DNA of 64,000 nucleotides from an uncultured Pelagibacteraceae bacterium (GTDB lineage: Bacteria; Pseudomonadota; Alphaproteobacteria; Pelagibacterales; Pelagibacteraceae), in NCBI GenBank assembly GCA_902592935.1, contig CACJGD010000002.1, positions 29,889-93,888 on the forward strand, written 5' to 3'. This document shows positions 55,906 to 64,000 of the stretch, in pieces; the stretch's first letter is position 1; each line of letters opens with the position of its first letter. The notes beneath the pieces are model-generated. The model did no database searches. It had not been told where the DNA came from and saw only the letters and a program-made list of their open reading frames with translations. Position numbers and translations under genes: made by a program.

Positions 55906-57864
55906 TTATTTTTTTAATAATTTTTTTGTAATATTTTTAATGTTTGTACTCTCTAGTCCAAAATATTTATAAATATCTTTGTAAGGTGCGCTTTTGCCGA
56001 ACTCATTTACTCCAAAAGCAATACCATTATTATCTACATATTTTTTCCAACAATCACTTGATCCAGCTTCAATCGATATTTTAAATTTTGTTTCTTCTAA
56101 AATTTTATTTTTATAAGATTTTGATTGTAAGTCAAAAAGCTCCATGCAAGGCATTGATATTACTTTAGAATATATTTTATCTTTGGCTAATTTATGGCCA
56201 ACCTCTATCGCCAGATTAACTTCGGATCCACTAGCTAATATTGTTAGATTAATTTTTTTATTTGTTCTTAAAACTTCGTAAGCTCCTAATGAGCATTTGT
56301 TTTTATCAGAGTATTTTGTTCTTACTGGATTTAAGTTTTGTCTTGTTAAAGATAGCACACTTGGTGTTTTTGAAGTTTTTAAGGCATGTTCCCAACATTC
56401 AATTGTCTCAATTCTATCAGCTGGCCTAAATACATTTAAGTTAGGTATTGCACGTAAACCTGAAAGCTGTTCAATAGGTTGATGCGTAGGGCCGTCTTCA
56501 CCGAGTCCAATAGAATCATGAGTCATTACATAAATGACTCTTTTTTTCATTAATGCCGATAATCTAATTGAAGGTTTGCAATAATCAGAAAATATTAAAA
56601 AAGTACCTCCATAAGGAATAAGATTACTGTGAAGTGCAATACCATTCATAACCCCACTCATTGCATGTTCTCTCACCCCGTAGTGAATGTAGTCACCAGT
56701 AAAATCTCCAGGTTTAATTATTTTATGGTTTTTAGTTTTTGTATTATTTGATCCTGCTAAATCAGCAGAGCCGCCAATTAAATTATTCTTTTGTTTTGTT
56801 AATGCATTCAATGTCATTTCTGAACATTTTCTAGTTGCTAAACTTTTAGGTTCCTTTATTGCATTTTCTCTTTCTCTCTTAAGCGCTGTAGTAAAATTAT
56901 TTCTTAAAATTTGATGAAATTTTATTTTTTTTCTTTTTAATTTTTTGTTCCATTTTTTTTCTAAAATTTCACCTCTTTGGCCAATTTTTCTCCAATCTTT
57001 TAAAATTTTATTTGGAATATAAAAAGGTTTATTTTTCCAATTTAAAGCTTTTCTTACTAGTTTGATTTCATCTGCTCCTAATGGACTTCCATGGGATGAT
57101 GCTTTTCCTGATTTATTTGGTGAACCATATCCAATTTTTGTTTTACAAGAAATTACTGTAGGTTTTTTAGCTTTCTGGACTTTTTTAAGTGCTTTAAAAA
57201 TTTCCTTTTCATTATGACCATTTATAGAAATATAATCCCATCCATATCCTTCAAATCTTTTTTTAAAATTATCTGAAACTGCAAGACTAGTTGGGCCATC
57301 AATTGAAATTGAATTGTTGTCAAATAGCATAACTAAATTTTTAAGTTTTAAATGTCCTGCTAAACTCATTGCTTCATGACTTATACCTTCCATTAAGCAG
57401 CCATCTCCAGCTAAAACATAAGTTTTATGATTAATTAAATCTTTTCCTAACTTATTTTTTAAAATTTCTTCAGCAATAGCAAAACCAACCGCATTAGATA
57501 TTCCTTGCCCAAGGGGACCTGTTGTTGTTTCAATACCTGTTTTTGGATGATATTCAGGATGTCCAGCACAAATTGAATTAAGCTGCCTAAACTTTTTGAT
57601 ACTATTAATTGATATGCTTTTATATCCAGTTAGGTATAGCAAAGAATATAGAAGCATAGAACCATGACCAGCAGACAAAATAAATCTATCTCTATTTAAC
57701 CAATCTGGATTCTTTGGATTAAATCTCAAAAAATTTTTAAATAACACTGTTGCAACATCTGCCATACCCATAGGCATTCCTGGGTGACCTGAATTTGCCT
57801 TTTGAACAGCATCAATTGATAAAAATCTGATGGAATTAGCTAAATCGTTGTGTTGTTTGCTCAA
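55906..57864 (-). CDS. tkt: Transketolase
   Basis: The 652-residue protein carries the thiamine diphosphate motif [18 protein letters not shown], then [29 protein letters not shown] and [19 protein letters not shown]. It links the pentose phosphate route to glycolysis. Divergent from the DUF4164-like gene with a 53 bp gap. Confidence 0.95.
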   Translation of the reverse strand: MSKQHNDLANSIRFLSIDAVQKANSGHPGMPMGMADVATVLFKNFLRFNPKNPDWLNRDRFILSAGHGSMLLYSLLYLTGYKSISINSIKKFRQLNSICAGHPEYHPKTGIETTTGPLGQGISNAVGFAIAEEILKNKLGKDLINHKTYVLAGDGCLMEGISHEAMSLAGHLKLKNLVMLFDNNSISIDGPTSLAVSDNFKKRFEGYGWDYISINGHNEKEIFKALKKVQKAKKPTVISCKTKIGYGSPNKSGKASSHGSPLGADEIKLVRKALNWKNKPFYIPNKILKDWRKIGQRGEILEKKWNKKLKRKKIKFHQILRNNFTTALKRERENAIKEPKSLATRKCSEMTLNALTKQKNNLIGGSADLAGSNNTKTKNHKIIKPGDFTGDYIHYGVREHAMSGVMNGIALHSNLIPYGGTFLIFSDYCKPSIRLSALMKKRVIYVMTHDSIGLGEDGPTHQPIEQLSGLRAIPNLNVFRPADRIETIECWEHALKTSKTPSVLSLTRQNLNPVRTKYSDKNKCSLGAYEVLRTNKKINLTILASGSEVNLAIEVGHKLAKDKIYSKVISMPCMELFDLQSKSYKNKILEETKFKISIEAGSSDCWKKYVDNNGIAFGVNEFGKSAPYKDIYKYFGLESTNIKNITKKLLKK

Positions 57865-57917
57865 AATTATCCTGACTAGACTAAGAAGAATCTATTTAAT
57901 AATATAAACATATATAT

Positions 57918-58241
57918 ATGAATTCTATAGACGAAAAAGAAAAAAAATTAAACATTGCATTGGAAGAATTAAAAAATTTAGATCTAACAAATCCTGAATT
58001 ACAAAAAAATATTGAAAATTTAAGCACAAAACAAAATCAATTAGAAATTGAAAAAACACAAATTGAAGAAAAATATAAAACTTTGCTCGAGGAACATGAA
58101 AATCTTTCAAAAAAACTTGAGGATTTAAAAAGCAAAGAAAAGCTGGAAGAAAGAAAACAAATTGAATTTTCTGAGAAAATTGATGAACTTAACCAAGAAA
58201 CTGACACACTATTGGATGAGATAGATAAATGGCAAATGTAA
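57918..58241 (+). CDS. DUF4164/ZapB-like coiled-coil protein
   Basis: A 107-residue, almost entirely coiled-coil protein (heptad-like runs such as NIENLSTKQNQLEIEKTQIEEKYKTLL). Short coiled-coil genes before zapA are common in alphaproteobacteria (DUF4164). Overlaps zapA by 13 bp, so a cell-division role with ZapA is plausible but not shown. Confidence 0.7.
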   Translation: MNSIDEKEKKLNIALEELKNLDLTNPELQKNIENLSTKQNQLEIEKTQIEEKYKTLLEEHENLSKKLEDLKSKEKLEERKQIEFSEKIDELNQETDTLLDEIDKWQM

Positions 58242-58675
58242 GTATAAAATTTAACAACAAAGAGTTTTTGCTCGCTTGTGAAGATGGACAAGAGGAGCAT
58301 TTAGAAGAACTGTTAATTCAGATTAATAAGAAGTTTAATAGTTTAAAAAATGATTTAGGTAATCTGGGTGAAAATAAACTTTTGTTAATTACAGCCATTA
58401 AAATAATGGATGAATATTATGAAACAAAGAAGAAAGTAGATCAAAAAAAGGACGAATTAAACGATCTATCAAAAAAATTTAAAGAACTAAAATCTTTAAT
58501 TTATAATTATAGGGACACAAAAGAATCTGAAGTTGAAAAACTAAATCTTGATCATGAAAATTTAAAACAAGAAATTGAGGATAACAAAAAAAAATACGAA
58601 AATTTAATTGATGAAGCCGCTGATCAAATATCAAATTTTGTAAAAAAATCAAAATTAGAAAACATATCAAAGTAG
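58229..58675 (+). CDS. zapA: Cell division protein ZapA
   Basis: The 148-residue protein has the ZapA core VSIKFNNKEFLLACEDGQEEHLEELL and LLITAIKIMDEYYETKKK, followed by a long coiled coil that exceeds the usual 100-residue length. ZapA crosslinks FtsZ filaments. No room is left between this gene and the next for the 6S RNA that sits here in many proteobacteria. Confidence 0.85.
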   Translation: MANVSIKFNNKEFLLACEDGQEEHLEELLIQINKKFNSLKNDLGNLGENKLLLITAIKIMDEYYETKKKVDQKKDELNDLSKKFKELKSLIYNYRDTKESEVEKLNLDHENLKQEIEDNKKKYENLIDEAADQISNFVKKSKLENISK

Positions 58676-58678
58676 TCT

Positions 58679-59224
58679 GTGAGTAAATCTAAGCTAAGAA
58701 GTAAAATTTTAAATCTTAGAAAAAAAAATTCACATAAAAAACTTAGTCTATATCCTTTCAAAATTTATCGATTTTTAAAAAAAAATAAAATTAATTTCAA
58801 AAATGTAGGAGGGTATTATCCGTGCAATAATGAGATTGATGACTTAGATATGCTAAATTTTTTAAGAAACAAAAAAATAAATATTTCCTTACCAATAATA
58901 AAAGAGAATAACCAAATGGATTTTTTTGAATGGACAAATAAAGATCCTTTAAAAATTAATAAGTTTGGAATTGCCGAGCCAATTTCATCAAAGAAAATAT
59001 ACCCAGATGTAATATTTGTTCCTTTAGTAGCTTATGATGATGATTTGAATAGATTAGGCTATGGTGGAGGATTTTATGATCGTTATTTGGAAAAAATATC
59101 TAAAATTAAAAAAATTTTTAAAATTGGATTAGGATTTTCATACCAGAAAATTAAAAAAATACCTATTAATAAGTATGATAAGAAACTTGATTTAATAGTA
59201 ACCGAGAAAAAAATTATACAATGA
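58679..59224 (+). CDS. 5-formyltetrahydrofolate cyclo-ligase
   Basis: The 181-residue protein has YYPCNNEIDDLDML, FVPLVAYDDDLNRLGYGGGFYDRYLEK, the family ATP/folate-binding motif. It recycles 5-formyl-THF to methenyl-THF. Starts at GTG 58679 and overlaps the next gene by 4 bp. Confidence 0.9.
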   Translation: MSKSKLRSKILNLRKKNSHKKLSLYPFKIYRFLKKNKINFKNVGGYYPCNNEIDDLDMLNFLRNKKINISLPIIKENNQMDFFEWTNKDPLKINKFGIAEPISSKKIYPDVIFVPLVAYDDDLNRLGYGGGFYDRYLEKISKIKKIFKIGLGFSYQKIKKIPINKYDKKLDLIVTEKKIIQ

Positions 59225-60024
59225 GAATTTTATTTTTAGGAGATGTTGTTGGAATTTCTGGATGTTCTAAATTAACAAGCAATTTGTTAAATGAAATTGA
59301 TAAAAAGAAAATCGATTTTGTAATTGTAAATGGTGAAAATGCAGCAGCTCAAGGTGTTGGGTTAACTAAAGAAATATGTAAGGATTTTTTTAATTGTGGA
59401 GTTAATGTAATCACAACTGGCAATCATGTTTGGGATCAAAAAGAAATAATGGAATTTATTGATAAAGAAGAAAGATTATTAAGACCTAAAAATTTAATTG
59501 AACCTGCACCAGGAAAGGGTTTTCAGATTTATAACACAAAGAATGATATTAAAATTGGAGTTCTTAATTTAATGGGCAATGTTTTTATGAAAAAGTGTGA
59601 AGATGTTTTTGAAGCTTCTGAAAAATTTTTAAAAGAAAATAAAATTAAAAAGGATTTTGATTTACTTGTAGTTGATTTCCATGGTGAAATTACGAGCGAA
59701 AAAAATGCTATAGGACATTTATTTGATGGAAAGGCAACTCTCGTGGTTGGAACACATACTCATATTCCAACAAATGATGCTAGAATACTTAACAATGGCA
59801 CTGGATATCAAACCGATGCAGGTATGTGTGGGGATTATGATTCAGTGATTGGAATGAATAAGGAAAATTCTTTAAATAGATTTTTAAAAAAGAATTCGGT
59901 GAAACACTTTCCTGCTACTGGAGATGCTACTTTATGTGGTGTTATAGTAGATTGTGATATAAAAACAGGTTTAGCAATAGACATCAAAAGCTATGTATAC
60001 GGAGATCAACTAAAAAATATTTAA
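59221..60024 (+). CDS. ymdB: YmdB-family metallophosphoesterase
   Basis: The 267-residue protein has LFLGDVVGISG, IVNGENAAAQG, TTGNHVWDQKEI, VVDFHGEITSEK and GTHTHIPTNDA, the TIGR00282 family. Bacillus YmdB hydrolyses cyclic nucleotides; the role in alphaproteobacteria is unclear. Four bp overlap with the cyclo-ligase gene. Confidence 0.88.
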   Translation: MRILFLGDVVGISGCSKLTSNLLNEIDKKKIDFVIVNGENAAAQGVGLTKEICKDFFNCGVNVITTGNHVWDQKEIMEFIDKEERLLRPKNLIEPAPGKGFQIYNTKNDIKIGVLNLMGNVFMKKCEDVFEASEKFLKENKIKKDFDLLVVDFHGEITSEKNAIGHLFDGKATLVVGTHTHIPTNDARILNNGTGYQTDAGMCGDYDSVIGMNKENSLNRFLKKNSVKHFPATGDATLCGVIVDCDIKTGLAIDIKSYVYGDQLKNI

Positions 60025-60029
60025 AGATC

Positions 60030-60755
60030 ATGGCAGGACATTCACATTGGGCAGGTATAAAACATAAAAAAGGTAAGGCTGATAAGCAAAGATCAAAGAT
60101 ATTTTCAAAATTATCTAAAGAGATTACTGTTGCGGCAAAACTTGGTGACAAAGATCCAGCAATGAACCCTAGACTAAGATCTGCAGTACAGGCTGCTAGA
60201 TCTGCAAATATGCCTAAAGATAATATTGAAAGAGCAATAGATAAATCTTCTGCAGCGACAGGAGCAAATTTTGAAAATTTAAGATACGAGGGATTTGGAC
60301 CAGAAAAGATTGCTGTTATAGTTGAAACTTTAACAGATAACAAAAATAGGACTGCATCAAATATTAGAACTATTTTTCAAAAGAGTGGAGGGAGCTTAGG
60401 AACCCAAGGTTCCGCCTCTCATAATTTTCAACAATTGGGTATAATCAAAATTGATAAAAAAGAGATATCTGATGAAAAAATTTTAGATTTAGCGATTGAG
60501 TCCGGAGCTGATGAATGTTTGTCTTATGAGGATTATCATGAGGTTCAGTGTCAAATAAGTGAAATATATAATGTAAAAAAAAATCTTGAGAAAATTATTG
60601 TGAATTTTATTTCTACAGAAATTGAATGGGTCCCGTTAAACAGTGTTGAGGTAAATAAGGATAATAAAGATAGCGTTGTAGATTTTTTAGAAACTCTTGA
60701 TGAAGATGACGATGTTCAAAACGTTTATTCAAACGTTAATTTAGGCGGTATTTAA
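60030..60755 (+). CDS. yebC: YebC/PmpR-family transcriptional regulator
   Basis: The 241-residue protein starts MAGHSHWAGIKHKKGKADKQRSKIF, a strongly conserved YebC signature, and contains FENLRYEGFGPEKIAVIVETLTDN. YebC/TACO1 proteins are DNA-binding regulators and are also implicated in translation of polyproline. The next gene starts at its stop codon (overlap 1 bp). Confidence 0.93.
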   Translation: MAGHSHWAGIKHKKGKADKQRSKIFSKLSKEITVAAKLGDKDPAMNPRLRSAVQAARSANMPKDNIERAIDKSSAATGANFENLRYEGFGPEKIAVIVETLTDNKNRTASNIRTIFQKSGGSLGTQGSASHNFQQLGIIKIDKKEISDEKILDLAIESGADECLSYEDYHEVQCQISEIYNVKKNLEKIIVNFISTEIEWVPLNSVEVNKDNKDSVVDFLETLDEDDDVQNVYSNVNLGGI

Positions 60756-61249
60756 TGATGATTATTGGAATTGATCCAGGTATCTCAGGCTCAATCTGTT
60801 TTTTTCAGGACGGTATAATAAAAGACGTAATTGAAATGCCAACCATGACAGATGGCAAGAAGAATAAGCGACAAGTAAATGGTGCTCAAATATTTAATGA
60901 AATTAGTGGAAGGATAAACAAACTTGATAAAAAAAATATAAAGGTTGTAATTGAACAAGTTTCTGCAATGCCTGGTCAAGGTGTTACTAGTATGTTTAAT
61001 TTTGGTCAATCTTTTGGTATTTTAAAAGGGATATGCAGCGCAATGCATTTGCCTGTTTATTATGTTAGGCCTGCTAAGTGGAAAAAATATTTTAACCTTA
61101 TTAATTCAGAAAAAGATGCGAGCAGAACAAGAGCTATTGAAATTTTTCCATATTTTTCATCACAATTGTCAAAAAAGAAAGATAATAACAAGGCAGATGC
61201 TATTCTAATAGCTAGTTTTTTCTACGAAACTTATAAAAAAGAAGAATAA
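60755..61249 (+). CDS. RuvC-like Holliday junction resolvase, phage-type
   Basis: The 164-residue protein keeps the RNase H-like core: IGIDPGISGSI (first Asp), VVIEQVSAMPGQGVTSMFNFGQSFGIL (Glu) and NKADAILIASF (last Asp). The MPTMTDGKKNKRQVNG and AMPGQGVTSMFNFGQ elements are typical of phage-encoded RuvC-like nucleases rather than bacterial RuvC. It holds the place of ruvC after yebC, but ruvA and ruvB are not adjacent. Confidence 0.8.
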   Translation: MMIIGIDPGISGSICFFQDGIIKDVIEMPTMTDGKKNKRQVNGAQIFNEISGRINKLDKKNIKVVIEQVSAMPGQGVTSMFNFGQSFGILKGICSAMHLPVYYVRPAKWKKYFNLINSEKDASRTRAIEIFPYFSSQLSKKKDNNKADAILIASFFYETYKKEE

Positions 61250-61302
61250 TCAATTTAAATTAATAGACAAAATCATGACACATTTACGTGTGATGAGTAA
61301 GC

Positions 61303-61977
61303 ATGGAAGCAGATATAGCAGCAAAAGCAGTTGAATTGGGAACAAATACTGATTTTTCACTATTCAGTTTATTTTATAGAGCAGACATAATCGTTAAGTC
61401 TGTAATGATTATATTAATATTGTGCTCAATTTATTCTTGGGCCGTAATTATTGAAAAGTTTCGTTTATTTAAAAAAATAACTAAATCTTCAGAAGAATTT
61501 GAAGAAAAATTCTGGAATTCTAAATCTGCTGAAACTTTTTATAATAGTCTACCTAGTAAACTTGAGGATCCAATGTCACTTGTGTTTCAAGATGCTATGG
61601 AAGGATTACTTAAAAAAAAATCAAGAACTAACATAAGTGAAAGAATGAGTGCATCTCTAGAATATGGAATTGAAAAACAAATGACAAAAATTGAAAAAGG
61701 TTTTACTTTTTTGGCAACAGTAGGTTCAACAGCACCATTTATAGGTTTGTTTGGAACTGTTTGGGGAATTATGAATTCTTTTCAATCTATAGCTATTTCA
61801 AGAAACACAAGTCTTGCGATAGTTGCGCCGGGAATAGCCGAAGCTTTATTTGCAACTGCACTTGGTCTATTGGCTGCAATACCAGCAGTAGTGGCATACA
61901 ATAAATTTAATAATGATGCCAAAAAATATTTAGAAAAATTAGAAAATTTTTCAAAAAGATTTTTAACAATTATTTAG
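61303..61977 (+). CDS. tolQ: TolQ
   Basis: The 224-residue membrane protein has an N-terminal helix (VKSVMIILILCSIYSWAVIIEKF) and the C-terminal pair around FLATVGSTAPFIGLFGTVWGIMNSF and GIAEALFATALGLLAAIPAVVAYN. TolQ forms a proton channel with TolR to power outer-membrane constriction. First gene of tolQRAB, 53 bp after the RuvC-like gene. Confidence 0.94.
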   Translation: MEADIAAKAVELGTNTDFSLFSLFYRADIIVKSVMIILILCSIYSWAVIIEKFRLFKKITKSSEEFEEKFWNSKSAETFYNSLPSKLEDPMSLVFQDAMEGLLKKKSRTNISERMSASLEYGIEKQMTKIEKGFTFLATVGSTAPFIGLFGTVWGIMNSFQSIAISRNTSLAIVAPGIAEALFATALGLLAAIPAVVAYNKFNNDAKKYLEKLENFSKRFLTII

Positions 61978-62394
61978 ATGGCATTTAAATTAAATCGTTC
62001 TTCTAAAGAACCAATGAGTGAAATAAATGTTACTCCTTTTGTGGATGTAATGCTTGTATTGTTGATAATTTTTATGGTTACAGCACCATTGTTAACTGTT
62101 GGTGTCCAAGTTGATTTACCAGAAAGTTCAGCTGACTCTTTACCAGAGGAGACAGAACCTTTAACACTTTCAATTAATGCAAAAGGTGAAATTTTTATTC
62201 AAGAAACAAAAGTTGAATATGATAATATTATTGCAAAGGTTTTAGCGGTTTCAAAAAATAGAACTGATACCAGAATTTATGTTAGAGGTGATAAAACTAT
62301 AAATTATGGAAGAGTTTTAGAAATAATGGGATTACTATCAGGATCTGGTTTTACTAAAGTAGCATTGATTTCAGAACCGTATAAACAAAGGTAA
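61978..62394 (+). CDS. tolR: TolR
   Basis: The 138-residue protein has one transmembrane helix with the conserved Asp: EINVTPFVDVMLVLLIIFMVTAPLL, then a periplasmic domain (YVRGDKTINYGRVLEIMGLL). Follows tolQ directly and precedes tolA. Confidence 0.94.
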   Translation: MAFKLNRSSKEPMSEINVTPFVDVMLVLLIIFMVTAPLLTVGVQVDLPESSADSLPEETEPLTLSINAKGEIFIQETKVEYDNIIAKVLAVSKNRTDTRIYVRGDKTINYGRVLEIMGLLSGSGFTKVALISEPYKQR

Positions 62395-62399
62395 TTAAA

Positions 62400-63263
62400 G
62401 TGAATAGAAGTTTAATTATTTCTTCTGTTTTACACGCTTTGTTAATTTTCATTACAGCTATGAGTTTACCTTTTTTGGCAAAGAAACCACTTGATATTCC
62501 ACCAATTGTATCAGTTGAGTTAATTCAAATAGCAGAAAAAACTAATATTCCATTTGCACCTAAGGCAAAAAAAATAATTGAGAAAGTAAAAGAGAAAGAA
62601 AAAAAACTTGTTTCAGAACAAGCTCCACCAAAAAAAGTAGAAAAAACGAAAACAAAAACTGTTCTGGCCCCTGATCAAAATAATAAAAAAATAGAAAATG
62701 AAATACCTGAAGCAATTCCACTTCCAGATAAAACTTTAAAAAGGGTTGAGACAAAAGAGGAAAAAAAACAAAATCCTGAAAAAGTAGATGATGAAGTTAA
62801 ACAGGTATCAGAATTTGAAAAAAAAGATTTGTTTGATCCAAATAATATTGCTGCTTTAATTGATAAATCAAAAGAAGAGAGCGCAGAAGTATTAAAAACA
62901 AATGACGACATTACTCAAGATCAAGAAAGAAATGTAGAAAACACAGGTCTTACACTAAGCGAAGAAGATGCTCTTAAGGCACAAATATTTGGGTGTTGGA
63001 GTATTCCATTAGGATTACCATATAATGAAAATCTTTTAGTAAGAATAAAGTTAAAATTAAAACCTGATGGAACAGTATCAAAAACTGAAATTTTGGACCA
63101 TGCAAGGATGAATAAACCAGGACAAGGATTTTATAAGGTATTAGCAGAAAGTGCTTTGAGAGCTGTCAAGTTATGCCAACCACTAAGAGTTCCAACGACT
63201 GGATATGAAAGATGGAAAGAATTGCAATTAAATTTTGATGCAAGAGAGATGTTAGAAGGGTAG
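62400..63263 (+). CDS. tolA: TolA-like protein, short
   Basis: The 287-residue protein has an N-terminal anchor (SLIISSVLHALLIFITAMSLPFL), a Lys/Glu-rich linker, and a C-terminal domain with paired cysteines (FGCWSIP, LCQPLRVPT). It is shorter than typical TolA, mainly in the linker. GTG start. Links TolQR to Pal/TolB across the periplasm. Confidence 0.85.
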   Translation: MNRSLIISSVLHALLIFITAMSLPFLAKKPLDIPPIVSVELIQIAEKTNIPFAPKAKKIIEKVKEKEKKLVSEQAPPKKVEKTKTKTVLAPDQNNKKIENEIPEAIPLPDKTLKRVETKEEKKQNPEKVDDEVKQVSEFEKKDLFDPNNIAALIDKSKEESAEVLKTNDDITQDQERNVENTGLTLSEEDALKAQIFGCWSIPLGLPYNENLLVRIKLKLKPDGTVSKTEILDHARMNKPGQGFYKVLAESALRAVKLCQPLRVPTTGYERWKELQLNFDAREMLEG

Positions 63264-63272
63264 TATATTTAA

Positions 63273-64000
63273 ATGACAAAAAAAATTTTGATTTTATTAT
63301 TTATATTAATACCTATTAATGCAAATGCTTTAATAGAAGTTGATATAACTCGGGGAAATTTAAATCCACTTCCATTAGCAGTTTCTCCTCTATCAATTGA
63401 CGAGGAGTCTAGAAAAGGTTTCGAAAAAATACTTAAAAAAGAAAATATTGGCTCTGAAATATCAAATATTGTTGAGAACAATTTAAGGACTTCAGGATTA
63501 TTTAACCCTCTTGACAAAAAGGCTTTTTTACAAGCCCCTGATATTGCAAATTTAAAACCAAGATTTGAAGATTGGAATTTAATTAAAGCTCAAGCACTTA
63601 TTACTGGTAAAGTAAATTATGTCGAGGGTAAATTAAGAGTTGAATTTAGATTATGGGACGTTCTAGCTGCCAAAGAAATGATGGCTTTAGCTTTTACCAC
63701 AGTCCCTAATAATTGGAGAAGAGTAGGGCATATTATTTCTGATAAAGTTTATGAAAGGCTGACGGGTGAAAAAGGTTATTTTGATACAAGAATAATTTAT
63801 GTCTCAGAAGAGGGACCAAAAACACAAAGAATAAAAAAATTAGCAATCATGGATCAAGACGGAGCTAATAATAAATTTTTGACATTAGGGAATGAGTTAG
63901 TTTTAACACCACGATTTAATCCAGCAAGTCAAATGGTAACCTATTTGTCTTACTTTAAAAATATGCCAAGGGTTTATTTGTTAGATATTGAAACTGGTAC
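63273..64000 (+). CDS. tolB: TolB, 3' end outside window
   Basis: The frame from ATG 63273 is open to the window end (about 242 codons) but is absent from the ORF track. It begins with a signal peptide (MTKKILILLFILIPINANA), then LIEVDITRGNLNPLPLAV and the N-terminal TolB domain; LAIMDQDGANNKFL and LTPRFNPASQMVTYLSY begin the beta-propeller repeats. Directly after tolA. Confidence 0.92.
   Translation, partial: MTKKILILLFILIPINANALIEVDITRGNLNPLPLAVSPLSIDEESRKGFEKILKKENIGSEISNIVENNLRTSGLFNPLDKKAFLQAPDIANLKPRFEDWNLIKAQALITGKVNYVEGKLRVEFRLWDVLAAKEMMALAFTTVPNNWRRVGHIISDKVYERLTGEKGYFDTRIIYVSEEGPKTQRIKKLAIMDQDGANNKFLTLGNELVLTPRFNPASQMVTYLSYFKNMPRVYLLDIETG

Noticed and set aside
61273-61296. Hairpin before tolQ (TCAT..CACA/TGTG..ATGA)
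   Set aside because: Stem is short and bulged, no T-run follows; too weak to call a terminator or element.

Overview
The window reads as part of a streamlined, very AT-rich alphaproteobacterial genome, most likely a SAR11 (Pelagibacterales) member. The evidence is the extreme A+T bias, genes packed with 1-30 bp overlaps, alphaproteobacterial core genes (split pntAA/pntAB/pntB, the DUF1013/TrcR regulator, a tiny aa3-oxidase subunit IV), and an orphan 5S rRNA gene that separates a large surface-polysaccharide region from conserved core genes. From general knowledge, this is the layout of hypervariable region 2 in Candidatus Pelagibacter, where the accessory island lies between 16S-23S and 5S. 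The 16S-23S genes are not in this window, so that part is inference. No stretch longer than about 300 bases lacks a gene or RNA feature; the largest gaps are about 200 bp (riboswitch region, 25435-25634, and the tRNA region near 49500-49700).

Bases 1-17081 (+ strand) hold a nonulosonic (legionaminic/sialic-type) acid cluster: NeuD-like acyltransferase (cut by the window edge), NeuB-like synthase, an aminotransferase, a NeuC-like hydrolysing 2-epimerase, a PIG-L deacetylase, a CBS-linked sugar nucleotidyltransferase (PtmE-like), a CMP-sugar synthetase and a PtmA-like SDR. A HisH/HisF/WbpG-type ammonia-transfer module with two tandem WbpG paralogues suggests acetamidino groups are installed. 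Embedded in it is a vitamin B12 module: a B12-binding-type radical SAM enzyme, a cobalamin riboswitch, a BtuB-like TonB-dependent receptor and a small B12-associated membrane protein whose stop overlaps the start of hisH.

Bases 17078-25434 (- strand) hold a second block: two glycosyltransferases, AsnB-type amidotransferase, heparinase II/III-like protein, an unassigned GT-B-like protein and a formyltransferase/beta-propeller fusion. Bases 25635-36058 switch strand repeatedly and carry a methyltransferase, a DegT-like protein, a FemAB/BioF2-type acyltransferase, three ligase/polymerase-like membrane proteins, a Wzz-like protein and others. Bases 36103-45550 (+) hold a SqdB-like UDP-sugar enzyme, a WecA-like initiating transferase, a polysaccharide deacetylase, a CDP-sugar-type nucleotidyltransferase/4,6-dehydratase pair and terminal glycosyltransferases.

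At 45603 the island stops sharply at 5S rRNA, followed 10 bp later by rpmJ, then the aa3 oxidase subunit IV gene, the transhydrogenase operon and a transaldolase-family gene. On the - strand follow initiator tRNA, rpsU, trcR, rpmE, suhB, efp, thiE, and a glycolysis/pentose phosphate set (fba class I, pgk, gap, tkt). The + strand then runs a DUF4164-like gene, zapA, 5-formyl-THF cyclo-ligase, ymdB-like, yebC, a phage-type RuvC-like nuclease and tolQRAB (tolB cut by the window end).

The most interesting system is the B12 module inside the nonulosonic acid operon: a riboswitch-controlled receptor next to a B12-type radical SAM enzyme in a lineage usually regarded as having little B12 use, transcriptionally continuous with an acetamidino-sugar pathway.
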